Positions 10,351 through 21,920 of a stretch of 64,000 bases of DNA are shown here, piece by piece (positions within the stretch are counted from its first letter, which is position 1; each line of letters begins with the position of its first letter). The position numbers and the translations under genes were made by a program. The notes below the pieces were generated by a model. The model saw only the letters and a program-made list of their open reading frames with translations, made no database searches and had not been told where the DNA came from. The stretch comes from Nothophaeocryptopus gaeumannii (taxonomy: Eukaryota; Ascomycota; Dothideomycetes; Mycosphaerellales; Mycosphaerellaceae): positions 558,001 through 622,000 of the forward strand of contig JASISA010000025.1 of assembly GCA_031771865.1 (NCBI GenBank), in the 5' to 3' direction.

Positions 10351-12414
10351 TCAATCTCCCGTCAACGGAACCTGCCCACTGGAGAGCTCGAGTGCTGGGG
10401 CGGCTTCTTCCCCCTCGGAAATGCTGCTGTTGTCACGACCGACTACGATATAATCCTTGATAATGGCAGTGCCGTCCACGATCCAGCTGATCTCCTCATC
10501 ATAACATCTCGACTCTGTGTCGAGCGTGTAGCACTGATGCGGAGGTTGAGGCAGCACATCGCTTTTCATCCACCAGGTATTATCCGGACCTTCCGTGCTA
10601 TACTGGCCTTGGTGCGAGGCAGCAAATTCATTCAGGTCGACGCCTCCCGTAGCAATATCGCGATGCGTGAGAGCGCGCATGAAGATTCGGTACGCGGCTT
10701 CAGGCTGATAGCTCGGCACCATGTGGCCAGCTTGATAGACTCGGGTGAAGGACAAGTTGCCGTACTGACGAACAAGGCCGGCAGATTGAGTGTAAGGCTC
10801 GCTTAGCAACAGAGGTGTGTATCCGGCATGTTTGAACTCCAGTTGGTGTTTCCAAGGAATATTGAGCGAGTACTGTTCTCCGCCGACCCAGTTGCAAGCG
10901 TAGTCTCGGTCACCATGGAACAGAGCAACATTGACGTTGTGCTCAAGGATGTATTTCAACTGATCGAGCTGACCTCCTTTGACGAGGTCTCCAGTCCTGT
11001 CGAACGCAGTACTAACGGCAGGCGTAGCCCACGTATGGTTTACTGGCACACCAAACGCTTGCTGTACTTCTGCTTGGTTCAGCCATCCAAACATGTACGG
11101 CGGCGGAAACGGATCCGTTGCCTCGTGTGTTACGTCAAAGCGAGCTCTGTTGTGTGAGCCGACAAAGACTTCATCAGTGATGTTAGTAGCCCGATCCGCC
11201 ACCTTGTAGCAGAACTCGTTGGTCTTGGCAATATCGCCATGATCGTGGGGATCCGTCCTGAGAGCCATCTTCCTGCATTCCTCGATGCCATCTCGGACAC
11301 CGCCTGGTCGGCGGTACTCATAGATGCTGTTGTCATACACCTCCTTGGTGATGGCATGCACGCCGTAAGTGTTGTTATACGCGAACGTAATTTCACTCTC
11401 TATCATATCGGGAGCGTCAATGCAACCATTGATGATACCGAGCGTGCTGAGATGCAAGTAATGAGCACCAGCATAGGAGATTTCTCCCTTGGCGATCTTC
11501 TCGTTCTGGCGAAGTAAGTAGTCCACAAAAGTAGGCCCATAACGGCCGCCGTAAGACTCCGTAAAGAGGCTGATCCGTTCATCGTGCGGCTTGTACTTTG
11601 GGAACTCCTCGAAGAATGTCTGCGCGAAGTGCCAGAAAGCGACTGCAGCATGTTGTGTGCTGTTTGCAGTGTGAGATCCATTTTGTGTAGACAAGGTACC
11701 GACCAGGAAGGTGTTGTTCTGCTCTGGCACTCCATCAGAAAAGTCGGCGGGTGTAATTGCTGGCGATTCTCCAAAGGGTGTTTCTTGAAGAAGGTTGACT
11801 GTGACATTGGTCAAGATGTCATATGAGTATCCAACCATGTTTGGCTGATCAACGAACAAGAGGTTGGCTTCATTGTTCCAAGACCAAGGGTTGAGGTAAG
11901 TAGTCTTGGAGTCATTGCCTAGGTGAGGGTCAGTGTATATAGCTCTCAGCAGCCGGTGGCGGAACCCTAGCAATCCGCCTGGGATATTGTAAGGGAGCAA
12001 CGCACTGACAAAGCATGGCCCGTTCTCTGAGAGAGCACCAAGTAGACTGCTTCCTCCAGGACCGCCATTCAACCAAATGACAAGAGGCGCATTCTCGGGA
12101 TCTTTGCGAGATTCGAAGAACCAATAGAAGGTATTAATAGGATAGTCGTTGTGTTCGTGAGTCTCGTTCAAGGCGCCAACTGGCAGATGAATGTATCCTT
12201 TCCACATTTAGCCTCTTGCATTGAAGATGTTCTCGATGATTCAATTACCAGCATAAGACTTGACGCCGGGCGTCGTCTCGCAAAGGCCGGGCTCCTTATA
12301 TGAGATGGAGACGCCAGGATGGAATCTCGACTTCAAATGCTTTACACCCTGCGGAGGCGGTGGGAATTGGGCAGCTGCGAGCGCCACTAGAGCTACAACA
12401 AACTTGAGAGCCAT
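10351..12414 (-). CDS. Secreted serine carboxypeptidase (peptidase S10)
   Basis: Exon 1 is 12249-12414 and encodes a signal peptide ([15 protein letters not shown]). It joins 12197 over a 51-nt intron (GTAATT...GGAAAG). The S10 features follow: [27 protein letters not shown] oxyanion motif, [17 protein letters not shown], the nucleophile [11 protein letters not shown] near 11550, the Asp loop [10 protein letters not shown] and the His motif [13 protein letters not shown] second intron of 87 nt (11919-12005, donor GTGCGT, acceptor CCTAG) is very likely: it is in frame, so it hides as coding, but it interrupts GPCFV and [11 protein letters not shown], which are normally adjacent. Removing it gives 641 residues instead of 670. 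Many N-glycosylation sites. Expected to be vacuolar or extracellular, trimming peptide C-termini. Confidence 0.88.
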
Positions 12415-12865
12415 CTTGATGTTTGCTCAAGCAACAACTCTGGATGGGAGGATGAAGGAAGATATAAATATGCGTGATGGGGGAGGAGACGCGATACTGC
12501 TTGACAGGCCATTGAGGCCGTCGCCTGGACGATAAGGTGCTCGGAGTTCGGAGTTCGCTGGGTTATGAGGGAGACATGGATGGCAGGATGGGAGGCAATA
12601 CAACCTTCCACTCCAAGACTTCCAGGCTCCTCCTCTTTCTCATGCCATGTCCACGAATTTCGTCAGACAGTCGAAAGCGATAGGGTATATTTAACGAATT
12701 GCAAGACGTCGAACCTTATGGCGGTACTGCATCGATGCAAGGTAACAAGGAGCGGCTGTCTTTCGTAATACTCCTTTCATGCATCAAATAAATCGTGGGG
12801 TATCACAAAAAGCACCTTCGCTATGCTTCCTGGATAATATATAAGACTCACGCGCTCGACCAAGT
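12415..12865. other. Intergenic, carboxypeptidase promoter
   Basis: About 450 bp between the carboxypeptidase start and the RPC1 stop. On the minus strand a TATTTATA-like box (complement of 12461-12470) lies about 50 bp upstream of the ATG. Nothing else recognised. Confidence 0.45.
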
Positions 12866-15800
12866 TTACGCAGCCGCAGCAACAACGGCATGCCCATTCG
12901 TCATAGCCGGTGACACCGTCGTCCTCCGCCTCCTCAACCGCTCCTTCCTCCTCTCCGCGACCCCCTTAACCTCGCTCTTGAAGTTAACCGTACTCAACAC
13001 ATGCTCAATCCCATGAATATTCAGCGGCCGCACGACCTTCATAGCCCCCGTCCCCACACTCATACTCTGTCCCATGATAATACACTCCGACACACCCTCA
13101 ATATCATCCTTCTTCATCTTCGCGGCTGCCTCAAAAAGATGATCGGGTGTTTTCTCAAACGAAGCAAGTTGCAAAACAGAGTCGCGCATTTTGGCCAGAC
13201 CGAAACGAGTAATTCCTAGGACTTCTCCTTTATATGTCATGACGTCTGCGAGGAGTTGCATATGTCGCGGGTCGATGTCCATACCACCCATAACGGAGCT
13301 GATTTCGTCGATGATGGTTTTGCGGGCGGCTTCGATCCCTAGGACGTCGCGACATTCCATGACGTTGTTGGTCTTAGTGTGGTAGCCGTTGACGCCTTCG
13401 GTGGTCATGCATTGCTTCAGGCCGTAGCCTTCAACGAGGACGGAGATGGGTTCTTTACCGTACTTGTCCGCTTTATCGTCTTTCTTGATGATGGCTCGTG
13501 CGGCGTCGGGGTAGCCCTTGACTACGACTGATGGTAGCTTACGCTTGAGGGTGTGGAGTTGCATGAACATAAGTTCGGAGCCATCGCTTTCTAGCGCTCG
13601 AGCCTTGGCTGTCTGGGCACCGCGACCTCGCTTCATGTCTTTGTCAGGCATGCTCATGCTGACGCGGATGTGGTTGTATCCAGCGTTGCGTGCAGTCACA
13701 CCAAGGGTCTTGAAGCCCTTGGTACGTTCGATAGCCTCAAGCAAATGACCCATGGTAATACGGAGGCCGAGATTCTCGATCTGTTGCCAGTTGACTCGCA
13801 TGTTGATGTAGCAGCCATTAGCATGCCAGACATCTTCAACGTAGTCAACAATGTCGCCCAGATAAGTTTTCTCGATCAGGGCCTTCGCGAACCGCCCAGC
13901 CATGTCCTCGTAAGGGGAATCTAGTGCGCAGGTAATAACTGGCGTACTGATCACCTTACTTGCGTTGATGATTTCCTTGATACGAGGCACACCTTGTGTG
14001 ATTGACATACCAGCGACACCAGCAAAATGAAAAGTCTTCAAGGTCATTTGAGTACCTGGCTCACCGATCGACTGCGCGCCGACGGCACCGACTGCGTGTC
14101 CAGCTTCGGTCTTCGATTTTTCGAATTTGTGCAAACACAGACGCAGGAACCTGTCCAATGCAGCTTGGGAGAGCTTGAACACGCCATCACTGTTTGACAA
14201 GCGGGCTTGGGTTTTCACCATCTTCCCAACCTTGTTAAAGATGAAGTTTGTGACATCGTCCAGGAACGTCCTGCTGTACTCAAGCTGATCAGTGTCACCC
14301 TGCTCTTGTGCTTCGTATTCGAGGGGCTCGCCCAATTCCGAGAATCGGCCAAGCTTCGCGCGCTCCTTGTTCAGCACAGTATGAACGTACGTCTCGGCTT
14401 CGTTCTGTGCGAGACAGCGGTCGTCGTTGTTCCAAGTGCTGGTGATCGAGTGTGACCAGGTTCTCTCCATGTTCACAGGTTTGGCATTGCCCTCCATGTC
14501 GACTGGGTCCAGACCGTCATCTCCGAACTTCATCTGGACGATGCCGGAAGAGGAGTTTCGAACAGTCAAGTCGTACTGCGCACTCAAGTCTTCCAAACTC
14601 TTCATTAGACGACGGGACATGTACCCAGTTTCGGCAGTCTTGACGGCAGTATCGACTAGACCTTCTCTACCAGACATGGCGTGGAAAATGAACTCTGTAG
14701 GTGTTAGACCAGTGAAGAAGCTGTCGAAGACGAAGCCTTTGGCGAGAGGGTCCTTGCTGGCCTTTGCAAAATGAGGCAGAGTACGATCCTGGAAACCCTC
14801 CAGCACTCGTTTTCCACCAATAATCTGCTGCCCGACTACTGCAACCATTTGCGACACATTGATGTTGGAACCCTTCGATCCACACTTGGCCATGGTCATG
14901 GGTGCATTGAACTTGCTGAGCTCTGCAAAGCAAGCGTCACCGCACTGTTGCCGGACTTTACTCAGGATGCCAGAGCACAGAATCTCCATTGTTTGCTCCT
15001 CGTCGCAACCGGCGCTGCGTTCCAACTTGCCTTTCTTGAACTTGTCGATGATGTCCTCGCACTGCTTGTACGCTGCATCGACGAGTGCCAGCTTCCTAGC
15101 AGTAAGCTTCGCGCTCGGATAGACATCGCTGATACCAATTGAGAAACCCTGTTCGCCCAACCATCGCGCCGAAAGCTTCGCCAGACGTGTCATGGCTGCG
15201 GCGGCGTAGTCTGGGCCGAAGTCTCGCATGATAACGTAGAATAAACTGTCCTTCTTGCCGTCACCAATCGTTGCCTTGTCGAATGCACCACACATGACTT
15301 CGCTGTTTCTGATGACCAAGTAAGAGTCCGTTTCGACCATGTCGGGGATGTCTCCAGGTCTTGTTGGTGGCGCATACTGCTTTAGTCTCGCTTCGAGATT
15401 AACGTTGACAGGATAGTCTGGGTGCGGCTTAATCAGTAGATTCCATATTTGCTTGCCGGTCCAAAGCGTCTGCGGTTTCCAGATTGCCGGTGGCGGGATC
15501 TGGATCGAATACTCCTTGCCTGTGTATGGATCTTTGGCCTGCATACCATTATACATGAAGCTAACCACGTGAGTGAACTGTCTTCGACTGAAGAAAAGGT
15601 CTTTCTGGCTGATCAGATATGCGCCTGTAATGAAGTCCTGAATAGCCGCAATGATTGGGGAGCCGTTCTTGGGTGTGGCCAGGTTGTGCTTTACCCCCAT
15701 TAGTTCTGTAGCTTCCGTTCGAGCTTCTTCGGTCTGTGGTACGTGTAAATTCATCTCGTCGCCGTCGAAATCTGCGTTGTAAGGATTGCAGACACACTCG

Positions 15801-17332
15801 TTCAGTCGAAATGTTCTCCAAGGACGGATCTTGGCCCTGTGAGATAGGATGGAAAGCTTATGCAAAGATGGCTGACGGTTGAAGAGCACGATGTCGCCGT
15901 CTTCGAGATGGCGCTCGACAGTGTCGCCAATCTCGAGTTGGTCGGCGACTCGCTTCAAATCGCCCTTCTGGCCCACCATCTTGAGCACAATGCGCCGCCC
16001 GTCTCTACCTTTGACGATGAAATTGGCTCCTGGATGGACAAGATGGCCGCGTCTGATGCAAGCTTTCAGCTTCTCAAAGTTATGCTTCGTTACGCGCTCC
16101 GGATAAGTCATGTTGACTGCAACTCGAGAAGGTACAGCAACTTCTTCGATGGATAGGTTGGGATCGGGGGAGATGACGGTACGTCCAGAGAAGTCGACAC
16201 GCTTACCAGACAAGTTTCCTCGGAAGCGGCCCTGCTTGCCTTTCAGTCTCTGGCAAAACCCACGCATCGCCTTGCCATAGCTACTGTCTCTTCCAAGACC
16301 AGGGAGATTGCCATCGATGTACATGGCGATCTGGACTTGTAAAAACTCCCACATGTCCATGACTTTCTGCAGCGATTGACCGGCGTGGAGCGTTGCCGAT
16401 ATGAGACTGCTGATCTGGACGATGTCACCTAGCTTGTTCGTGATGTCGTCTTCGGTGCTTGCAGTCTCCTGAGCCACTGAAGGACGAATGGCGACAGGTG
16501 GCGCTGGTATGTGAGTCCAAATCATGTATTCGGGCCTCCCGCCGCTGTGAGGATCCATGCCGAGCAGTTCAACATCGGCGTTTGGCACCTTCTTCAAGAT
16601 GTTCAGAACTCGCAGCGGCGTGAGATCATCTGTTGCTCTCTTCATGTGGCGCTCGACTTCTCCGTTGCTCTTGATGGCCCGTTCGAAGGTCTTCTCAAAG
16701 GCCTGCATCTCGGGTGGCTTGACCTTGCTCTTTGCATTGGAATTGTTGTAGGTCGCGAATCTGTTGTGGAACATCTTGATGGGATGTCCAGCCACCTTCC
16801 TGACTGGCCCATTGAGCGCGGAGCAGTGCGGACATGTCTTGACCTTCCTGCAGTCTGCAGAAATCTTTTTCGTGATGACATCCTTCCGCAAACCGTCCAG
16901 ACCCGGCCGGCGCAATGCTTTCAGATAGCCTCTCTTCTCCTTGTCTGGTAGCAACACTCTACTGCACTCTTTGCATACGCAGTTGAGCGCTTCGATGATC
17001 CGCTTGAGATAGCCATAGTGAAAGCATGGCAGGGCCAATTTCACATGTCCAAAATGCCCATTACACTCCTTCAGGCCTTGACCACATGTTTCGCAGTGCC
17101 CACTCTTTGAAGATGTTCCTAACCGCCCATCGAGAGGCCCATGCTTGGTGATGGTGCGCGCGGAGCCCGGTTGTAGGCCGATGTCGTACAGGTTCCGGTC
17201 AGCGACATTAACGACTGACTGCGCGACGACATCTGGCGGACTGAGCAGGCCAAACTGCAGCGACTTGATGCGCTTCGGAACGTTATCGATGACCTGCTCC
17301 TTGGATGTGAACTCCTCCTGCTGTTCAGCCAT
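12866..17332 (-). CDS. RPO31: RNA polymerase III largest subunit RPC1
   Basis: One open frame of 1488 residues, close to the yeast C160 length. The N-terminal clamp has the zinc site CETCGQGLKECNGHFGH and the paired Cys of CKECSRVL and CPHC. The active-site loop NADFDGD lies about residues 518-524 and holds the three Mg-binding Asp. GKRVDFSGRTVISPDPN, FNRQPSLHKLSI and the bridge-helix/trigger-loop stretch GEPGTQMTLKTFHFAG are also intact. The Pol III identity comes from the short C-terminus without a CTD heptad repeat and the overall length and wording of the clamp. It is the catalytic core for tRNA, 5S and U6 transcription in the nucleus. The unbroken frame suggests no introns, although in-frame ones cannot be excluded. 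Confidence 0.95.
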   Translation of the reverse strand: MAEQQEEFTSKEQVIDNVPKRIKSLQFGLLSPPDVVAQSVVNVADRNLYDIGLQPGSARTITKHGPLDGRLGTSSKSGHCETCGQGLKECNGHFGHVKLALPCFHYGYLKRIIEALNCVCKECSRVLLPDKEKRGYLKALRRPGLDGLRKDVITKKISADCRKVKTCPHCSALNGPVRKVAGHPIKMFHNRFATYNNSNAKSKVKPPEMQAFEKTFERAIKSNGEVERHMKRATDDLTPLRVLNILKKVPNADVELLGMDPHSGGRPEYMIWTHIPAPPVAIRPSVAQETASTEDDITNKLGDIVQISSLISATLHAGQSLQKVMDMWEFLQVQIAMYIDGNLPGLGRDSSYGKAMRGFCQRLKGKQGRFRGNLSGKRVDFSGRTVISPDPNLSIEEVAVPSRVAVNMTYPERVTKHNFEKLKACIRRGHLVHPGANFIVKGRDGRRIVLKMVGQKGDLKRVADQLEIGDTVERHLEDGDIVLFNRQPSLHKLSILSHRAKIRPWRTFRLNECVCNPYNADFDGDEMNLHVPQTEEARTEATELMGVKHNLATPKNGSPIIAAIQDFITGAYLISQKDLFFSRRQFTHVVSFMYNGMQAKDPYTGKEYSIQIPPPAIWKPQTLWTGKQIWNLLIKPHPDYPVNVNLEARLKQYAPPTRPGDIPDMVETDSYLVIRNSEVMCGAFDKATIGDGKKDSLFYVIMRDFGPDYAAAAMTRLAKLSARWLGEQGFSIGISDVYPSAKLTARKLALVDAAYKQCEDIIDKFKKGKLERSAGCDEEQTMEILCSGILSKVRQQCGDACFAELSKFNAPMTMAKCGSKGSNINVSQMVAVVGQQIIGGKRVLEGFQDRTLPHFAKASKDPLAKGFVFDSFFTGLTPTEFIFHAMSGREGLVDTAVKTAETGYMSRRLMKSLEDLSAQYDLTVRNSSSGIVQMKFGDDGLDPVDMEGNAKPVNMERTWSHSITSTWNNDDRCLAQNEAETYVHTVLNKERAKLGRFSELGEPLEYEAQEQGDTDQLEYSRTFLDDVTNFIFNKVGKMVKTQARLSNSDGVFKLSQAALDRFLRLCLHKFEKSKTEAGHAVGAVGAQSIGEPGTQMTLKTFHFAGVAGMSITQGVPRIKEIINASKVISTPVITCALDSPYEDMAGRFAKALIEKTYLGDIVDYVEDVWHANGCYINMRVNWQQIENLGLRITMGHLLEAIERTKGFKTLGVTARNAGYNHIRVSMSMPDKDMKRGRGAQTAKARALESDGSELMFMQLHTLKRKLPSVVVKGYPDAARAIIKKDDKADKYGKEPISVLVEGYGLKQCMTTEGVNGYHTKTNNVMECRDVLGIEAARKTIIDEISSVMGGMDIDPRHMQLLADVMTYKGEVLGITRFGLAKMRDSVLQLASFEKTPDHLFEAAAKMKKDDIEGVSECIIMGQSMSVGTGAMKVVRPLNIHGIEHVLSTVNFKSEVKGVAERRKERLRRRRTTVSPAMTNGHAVVAAAA

Positions 17333-18074
17333 GGCTGCAGGATGAGACGCGTAGGGCTATCGGCGGATGTTCATATCGGACAGGCGGTGGTGGTCGAGAG
17401 GGCGGCGAAGAGTCATTAAACCACTCATAAGCTGGCGAGCGCTGAAATCGGTGGCAGCGAGGTCGACAAGATTCGTCTCAGGCAAGAACTCGTGAGACAA
17501 GGCACCAAAACGCGGGGTTTAGTGCCTCTCTAGCGGCCGCGATAAGCAGGGATGTTGGGCGTTGCAGCCTACGCTATCAAGGAAGTCATCACCTCACGCG
17601 GAGTGCTCCTTCCTCGACTCCCTCTCCTGCTGTTCATCACAGTCAGCCAGAAGCCGGCGACTTCGATCCCGCTCAAGAGTGCGAACTGCATGAGACGTCG
17701 AGTCACATAGACGACACATTCCAGGCAACACGAGGCCGCATCAACGGCTGCTCACAGCTGGACATCACTGTACAAGCTCCAACAGCTAGGCAGCCTCAAG
17801 CTCTCTGGGTCATCTGGCTGGCTACGTGTGGGGTTCACCTTCCACAACGCCCTACCCCAGATCGCTCACTTCACTTACGCCCTCCAATCCAACTCACTTC
17901 GTCGCGCTTACCACTGACCTGATCCTCCACCACCGTCTCCACCGCAGCCGACCGCCGCTGCCTTGAGGCTTGACCGGCTGCACCGGCTGCACCAGCTGCC
18001 ATTACAGTCTCCAGAATCCCCTTCGACCGACAACCCTCGCAGCTCATCGCGCAGCCCCTTGACTACAACTCGAG
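17333..18074. other. Divergent intergenic region, RPC1/FHA gene
   Basis: About 740 bp between two divergent genes. The part before the FHA gene is C/T-rich like a long fungal 5' leader. The minus-strand open frame at 17908-18105 is Arg/Gly-rich and overlaps the FHA start, so I do not call it. Confidence 0.5.
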
Positions 18075-20156
18075 ATGCCGTTCGGATACGACGCCGCACC
18101 AGCAAACATCACTAGCTCTACTTCCACTATGGCACTCTCTCGCGGCGTCCGTCAAGCTTCTAACGGTACGCCTTTCATGTTGAAAGTTAGTAGCTCTACT
18201 GACCGCACGGCAGCCGTTACGATTTCCTTATCTTCCAATAAGGGAGACGACCACCGCACTATCGAGCTCGCTCAAGGTCAAATCGTTAAGATCGGTCGTG
18301 CCTCGAGATCCGACATCCGCAACATGCGAGCCACCTCTGACAACGCCCTTTTCGACTGCCCAGTAGTATCCCGCACCCACGCCGAACTACGCTTCAACCC
18401 CTGGCCTCTCAGCCCAGGCAGCGAGATCCAAATTGCCGACCGAGCGAGTCTTCACGGAACGACAGTGAACGGCATCCGACTGAGCCCTCTCCAACAGTTC
18501 AACCTAAGGACAGGGGACGTGATCAAGCTGGGGGAACGGGTGTCAAGAGGCGACGGTAAGACCTACACACAACGCAAGGCCAATTTCGCATACAAAGACC
18601 TGGGCCTTGCTGACTCCCTTGCCTTAGACTCTCACGACGGCGTGTCTCTCACCTTCAAGCGACTAGAGCACCCACCAGCAAATATACGCAGCCCATCCCC
18701 AGCTGGAACTCGCCGCTTTGAAGTTCCGTCACCGTCTGATCAGTCTGACTACGACAGCGAGATGGAATCGGTTCACAGCGATCACGACGTGCCTTCTTCC
18801 GCACAGACTACTCCAGAACAGCTCAAGATGAAGTTCGGCTCACAATCACAGCCCATCAACCTCGACGCTGCTCCACAGGCACTCAGCCAAATCATCGACC
18901 TCAGCCAAGATGCCGACGATGCCATCACCTTCGCGGTGCCTCCCACCAAAAAGAGCACTATCCCAGAGTCTGTCGACAAGGACGAGCAGAGCCTTGTCCC
19001 CGACTCCGTCCCGAACTACTTCCCACCTGCCCTTCAAGCCGATCGTCAAGCAACGGACCATGTTGCCAACGTCGACAAAGTACCTGCTACTAACGATGAC
19101 GACTTGGTCTATCCCAACACTGGGCTATCGCAGATTCTGAACGCTGCATCAGATCAGGAGGACAATGATATGGATGGGTCAGATATCGACGAGGATGACT
19201 TCGAATATGAACACCATGACATGGATACCGAGATTACCGAGGAAGTCGACTTTTCGGACGCCGGAAGCGAGGAGAACTCAGATCTTGACGAGCCGACAAG
19301 CTTTTCCTCACACCGCTACCGCGAACCATCTGCCGAACTTGGTGGCATCAGAGAGCCTGAGCAAGAGCCTTTGCCACCAAGCAAGCCACGCTACGACCCT
19401 GTTCGAAGCTCGCAGCAGTCGCCAGTTCAAGAGACGACCACGAATGAGGACATCTCGACGGGCCCACCCAAGGCGCCATCAGGCTACACGTTCGTTCCTC
19501 CGGTCTTTGGAAACACGATGAATCTGGCTACTGACTTCTCTGCTAGTAGCAGATGGGATATCCCACCACCATCGCCGCTACCACCGCATTCCGGGAACGC
19601 CTCCGGCTACAACTTTGCGGACTTTCTTCAGCCAAAGGCAACCTCCAGTGCAGGCCAGAGTTTCCATGACTTTCAGCCTCAACGTCTGTCTGCCGACTCC
19701 TACAACTTCGGTCCTAATGAGAGTGCTTTTGGCCCCTTCTCCGACTTTGATGAGCACGCAACGATGGAGCCAAAGTCTCCTGCGACGCGCCACAGTACGA
19801 TGCGTATCCCGAACATCATGAACGAGCCACAGCCAGTACATTCGGCACCGCAAGCCATGTCACAGGAGCCAGTCGCTCCTACTTGCACCCGCTGTAAGCG
19901 AAAAGCTGATGAGATGGATACCACCGAGGAAACCAGGATCACGGAGCCGGCGCTGAAGAAGCTGGCCACGACAGCAGATGCGGCGACCAGCCCACGTCCG
20001 ACCGCAGCTCGCCCAGCATCGCGCCGTATGAAGAACATCTGTGGTATGGTTGAGGGTGTCGCGAAGGTTGCTGCCGGCGCGGCAGCTGGTGCTGTCGGCA
20101 CTGTGGTCTTCCTCAACAGCTCGTATGCTGAGCAGCTCATCCAGTGGCTGGGCTAA
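18075..20156 (+). CDS. FHA-domain protein with C-terminal hydrophobic anchor
   Basis: Intronless, 693 residues. An FHA phosphothreonine-binding domain spans about residues 45-155, with the key residues IGR (73-75), SRTHAEL (99-105) and TVNGIRL (130-136). The middle 400 residues are acidic, Ser/Pro-rich and probably disordered, with an Asp/Glu-rich block (DGSDIDEDDFEYE). Near the C-terminus a CTRCKRK motif precedes a Lys/Arg-rich stretch. The last 32 residues include a small-residue hydrophobic segment (AAGAAAGAVGTVVFL) followed by a short polar tail. This could be a tail anchor, which would place a phospho-reader on a membrane, but it is short and Ala/Gly-rich. No orthologue name assigned. 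An internal Met (residue 19) is an alternative start. Confidence 0.85.
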   Translation: MPFGYDAAPANITSSTSTMALSRGVRQASNGTPFMLKVSSSTDRTAAVTISLSSNKGDDHRTIELAQGQIVKIGRASRSDIRNMRATSDNALFDCPVVSRTHAELRFNPWPLSPGSEIQIADRASLHGTTVNGIRLSPLQQFNLRTGDVIKLGERVSRGDGKTYTQRKANFAYKDLGLADSLALDSHDGVSLTFKRLEHPPANIRSPSPAGTRRFEVPSPSDQSDYDSEMESVHSDHDVPSSAQTTPEQLKMKFGSQSQPINLDAAPQALSQIIDLSQDADDAITFAVPPTKKSTIPESVDKDEQSLVPDSVPNYFPPALQADRQATDHVANVDKVPATNDDDLVYPNTGLSQILNAASDQEDNDMDGSDIDEDDFEYEHHDMDTEITEEVDFSDAGSEENSDLDEPTSFSSHRYREPSAELGGIREPEQEPLPPSKPRYDPVRSSQQSPVQETTTNEDISTGPPKAPSGYTFVPPVFGNTMNLATDFSASSRWDIPPPSPLPPHSGNASGYNFADFLQPKATSSAGQSFHDFQPQRLSADSYNFGPNESAFGPFSDFDEHATMEPKSPATRHSTMRIPNIMNEPQPVHSAPQAMSQEPVAPTCTRCKRKADEMDTTEETRITEPALKKLATTADAATSPRPTAARPASRRMKNICGMVEGVAKVAAGAAAGAVGTVVFLNSSYAEQLIQWLG

Positions 20157-21920
20157 GATTGTCTCGAGGAGTGAATCCAAGAACTGAAGACTGATACACA
20201 GAGCAGTCAGGTCTACCTCATGCATTATCACTCAGCGTGTTTCTTTGGGAATAATGGATGAGATTACGATAGCGTGACCGGGAGGCCTGCTTTGGGAACG
20301 AATACGGGAACGCTTCGAACAGGACCATTCGTGGGGCTTGGCGTCGGACTGGCGTTTGATGCTAGATACTCATTGTCACGAAGCTGCTAGGCACTTTCAG
20401 GAGTTGGGGCTAGTCTTTGAACTGATGAAATGCTTGAAACCCACGACTGTTTCACACTTTCCAAGTCTCAATGCCAAATTTGGCTCCCTTTCATTGTTCG
20501 AAAGTGTTGGTAACTACCGAAGGGTCAGCAGGCAACAAGGAAGAACCCTTTAGTCTGGGAGAGTTGAACTTTACTCTCTGCCCTATGCATATTAACGATC
20601 TGCGCATGGCATGAAGAGCCGCGGTTAGGTGCATGTGAGGATGATGCTAGTCTGCATGCCAGAAGATCTCAGGTCTAATGGCAAAATTTGAGCAGAATCG
20701 CTATCTAGGCACTTTGCCACCTCTTCGAAGTTGGGGACAAATGCGTGACTTTCACATGCGTATCGAAAGACTGTTTTCAGAATGCTGAGCTGTCCTGTCG
20801 GCAATCGGGTTCATTGGAACGAGCAACGGGATCCTTCCTTCCCTCGTTCTCCTCTCCACACCACTGCCCCTCCGCAGATCCCGTTGTCCATCAACGATCA
20901 GCACAGTTTGCCTTCAGGATGCCTAATTTCATCAGTGTTCAACAAGTTACATGGACAAGTCTCGTGCTGCCACGTCAACGAGCTGAAGAAGTGTACAGCG
21001 TTACATGAGCCATATCTCTTCGAAGGGTGCCTGGCTGCCGTTCCTGGCCTGGGTTGTTGGTTGGCCATTGGACCGGGAGGGCCTGCTGATCAAACACTTG
21101 AGCTCACCGGATGCGATATCTCTTTTGACGCCTTTTGCGGGTTTGGAGTCGACTCCAAGGGTTGGGATTGGAGATGCAAGAGGGCGACGAACGAGGTGGC
21201 GCTTGTACGCGCCCGCACCCCCACTGCCATCATCGGTCAGAGAGGCCGCCTCTCCATCGCTTGCGAGCGCGACAAGGGAAGGTATGCCAGACAGACGCCT
21301 GGCGCCTGTCAAGAGCGCTCGAGCGGTATGCCTTGAAAAGAAGCGAAGCGGTACGCTCTCTCCTCTCATACATATACCATCTTTAGGCCTCGCAGCATGA
21401 CGATACTTTCTTCTGCTACTATTCCTTTCTCGGCTCTTCCGCCAACAACAGCAGTGTTCTCCGGTTCATCCTACCCTCTTACGGGAGCACTTAAGGTTGA
21501 GAAAGTAGTGCCTTACTTTCCGCGTTCCTACGAACCTCACCTATTTCACTTTCTAAGCTTCGCTGGCTCTTACCTTACTTTATACACTTTGTGTTGGACG
21601 TTGGTCACCGCTTCTTGAGTTTGTCTATTTTATACACCCTGCCTGCTTCTGCCTAGGAGGGCAATTGCATTGTTTCAAGACAGCAGCGATACGTGGGAGA
21701 CAGGACACGGATACGGACACGATTTGGACCATTTTTCGGATACAGGCCAGAAGCATACATAAAGACTGGTGTCAGCATTGGAATCCTCTATCAGCCTTGG
21801 GACCTGCGTGGCCGCTGCAGAACATACTGCAGCTGTACGCATAAGGACTACATCACTTCAGCCTCATAACATTTCAACATTCCTCTACGTACGGACTGGG
21901 CTCGTCGACACTTCGAAGCC
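20157..21920. other. Long intergenic stretch, no gene supported
   Basis: About 1.76 kb. Overlapping open frames around 20.7-21.4 kb occur on both strands and show no family motif. From about 21.4 kb the plus strand becomes pyrimidine-rich with repeated CTTTC/TTCTTC runs, which looks like a promoter and 5' leader for the small Cys-rich gene at 21921. Confidence 0.45.
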
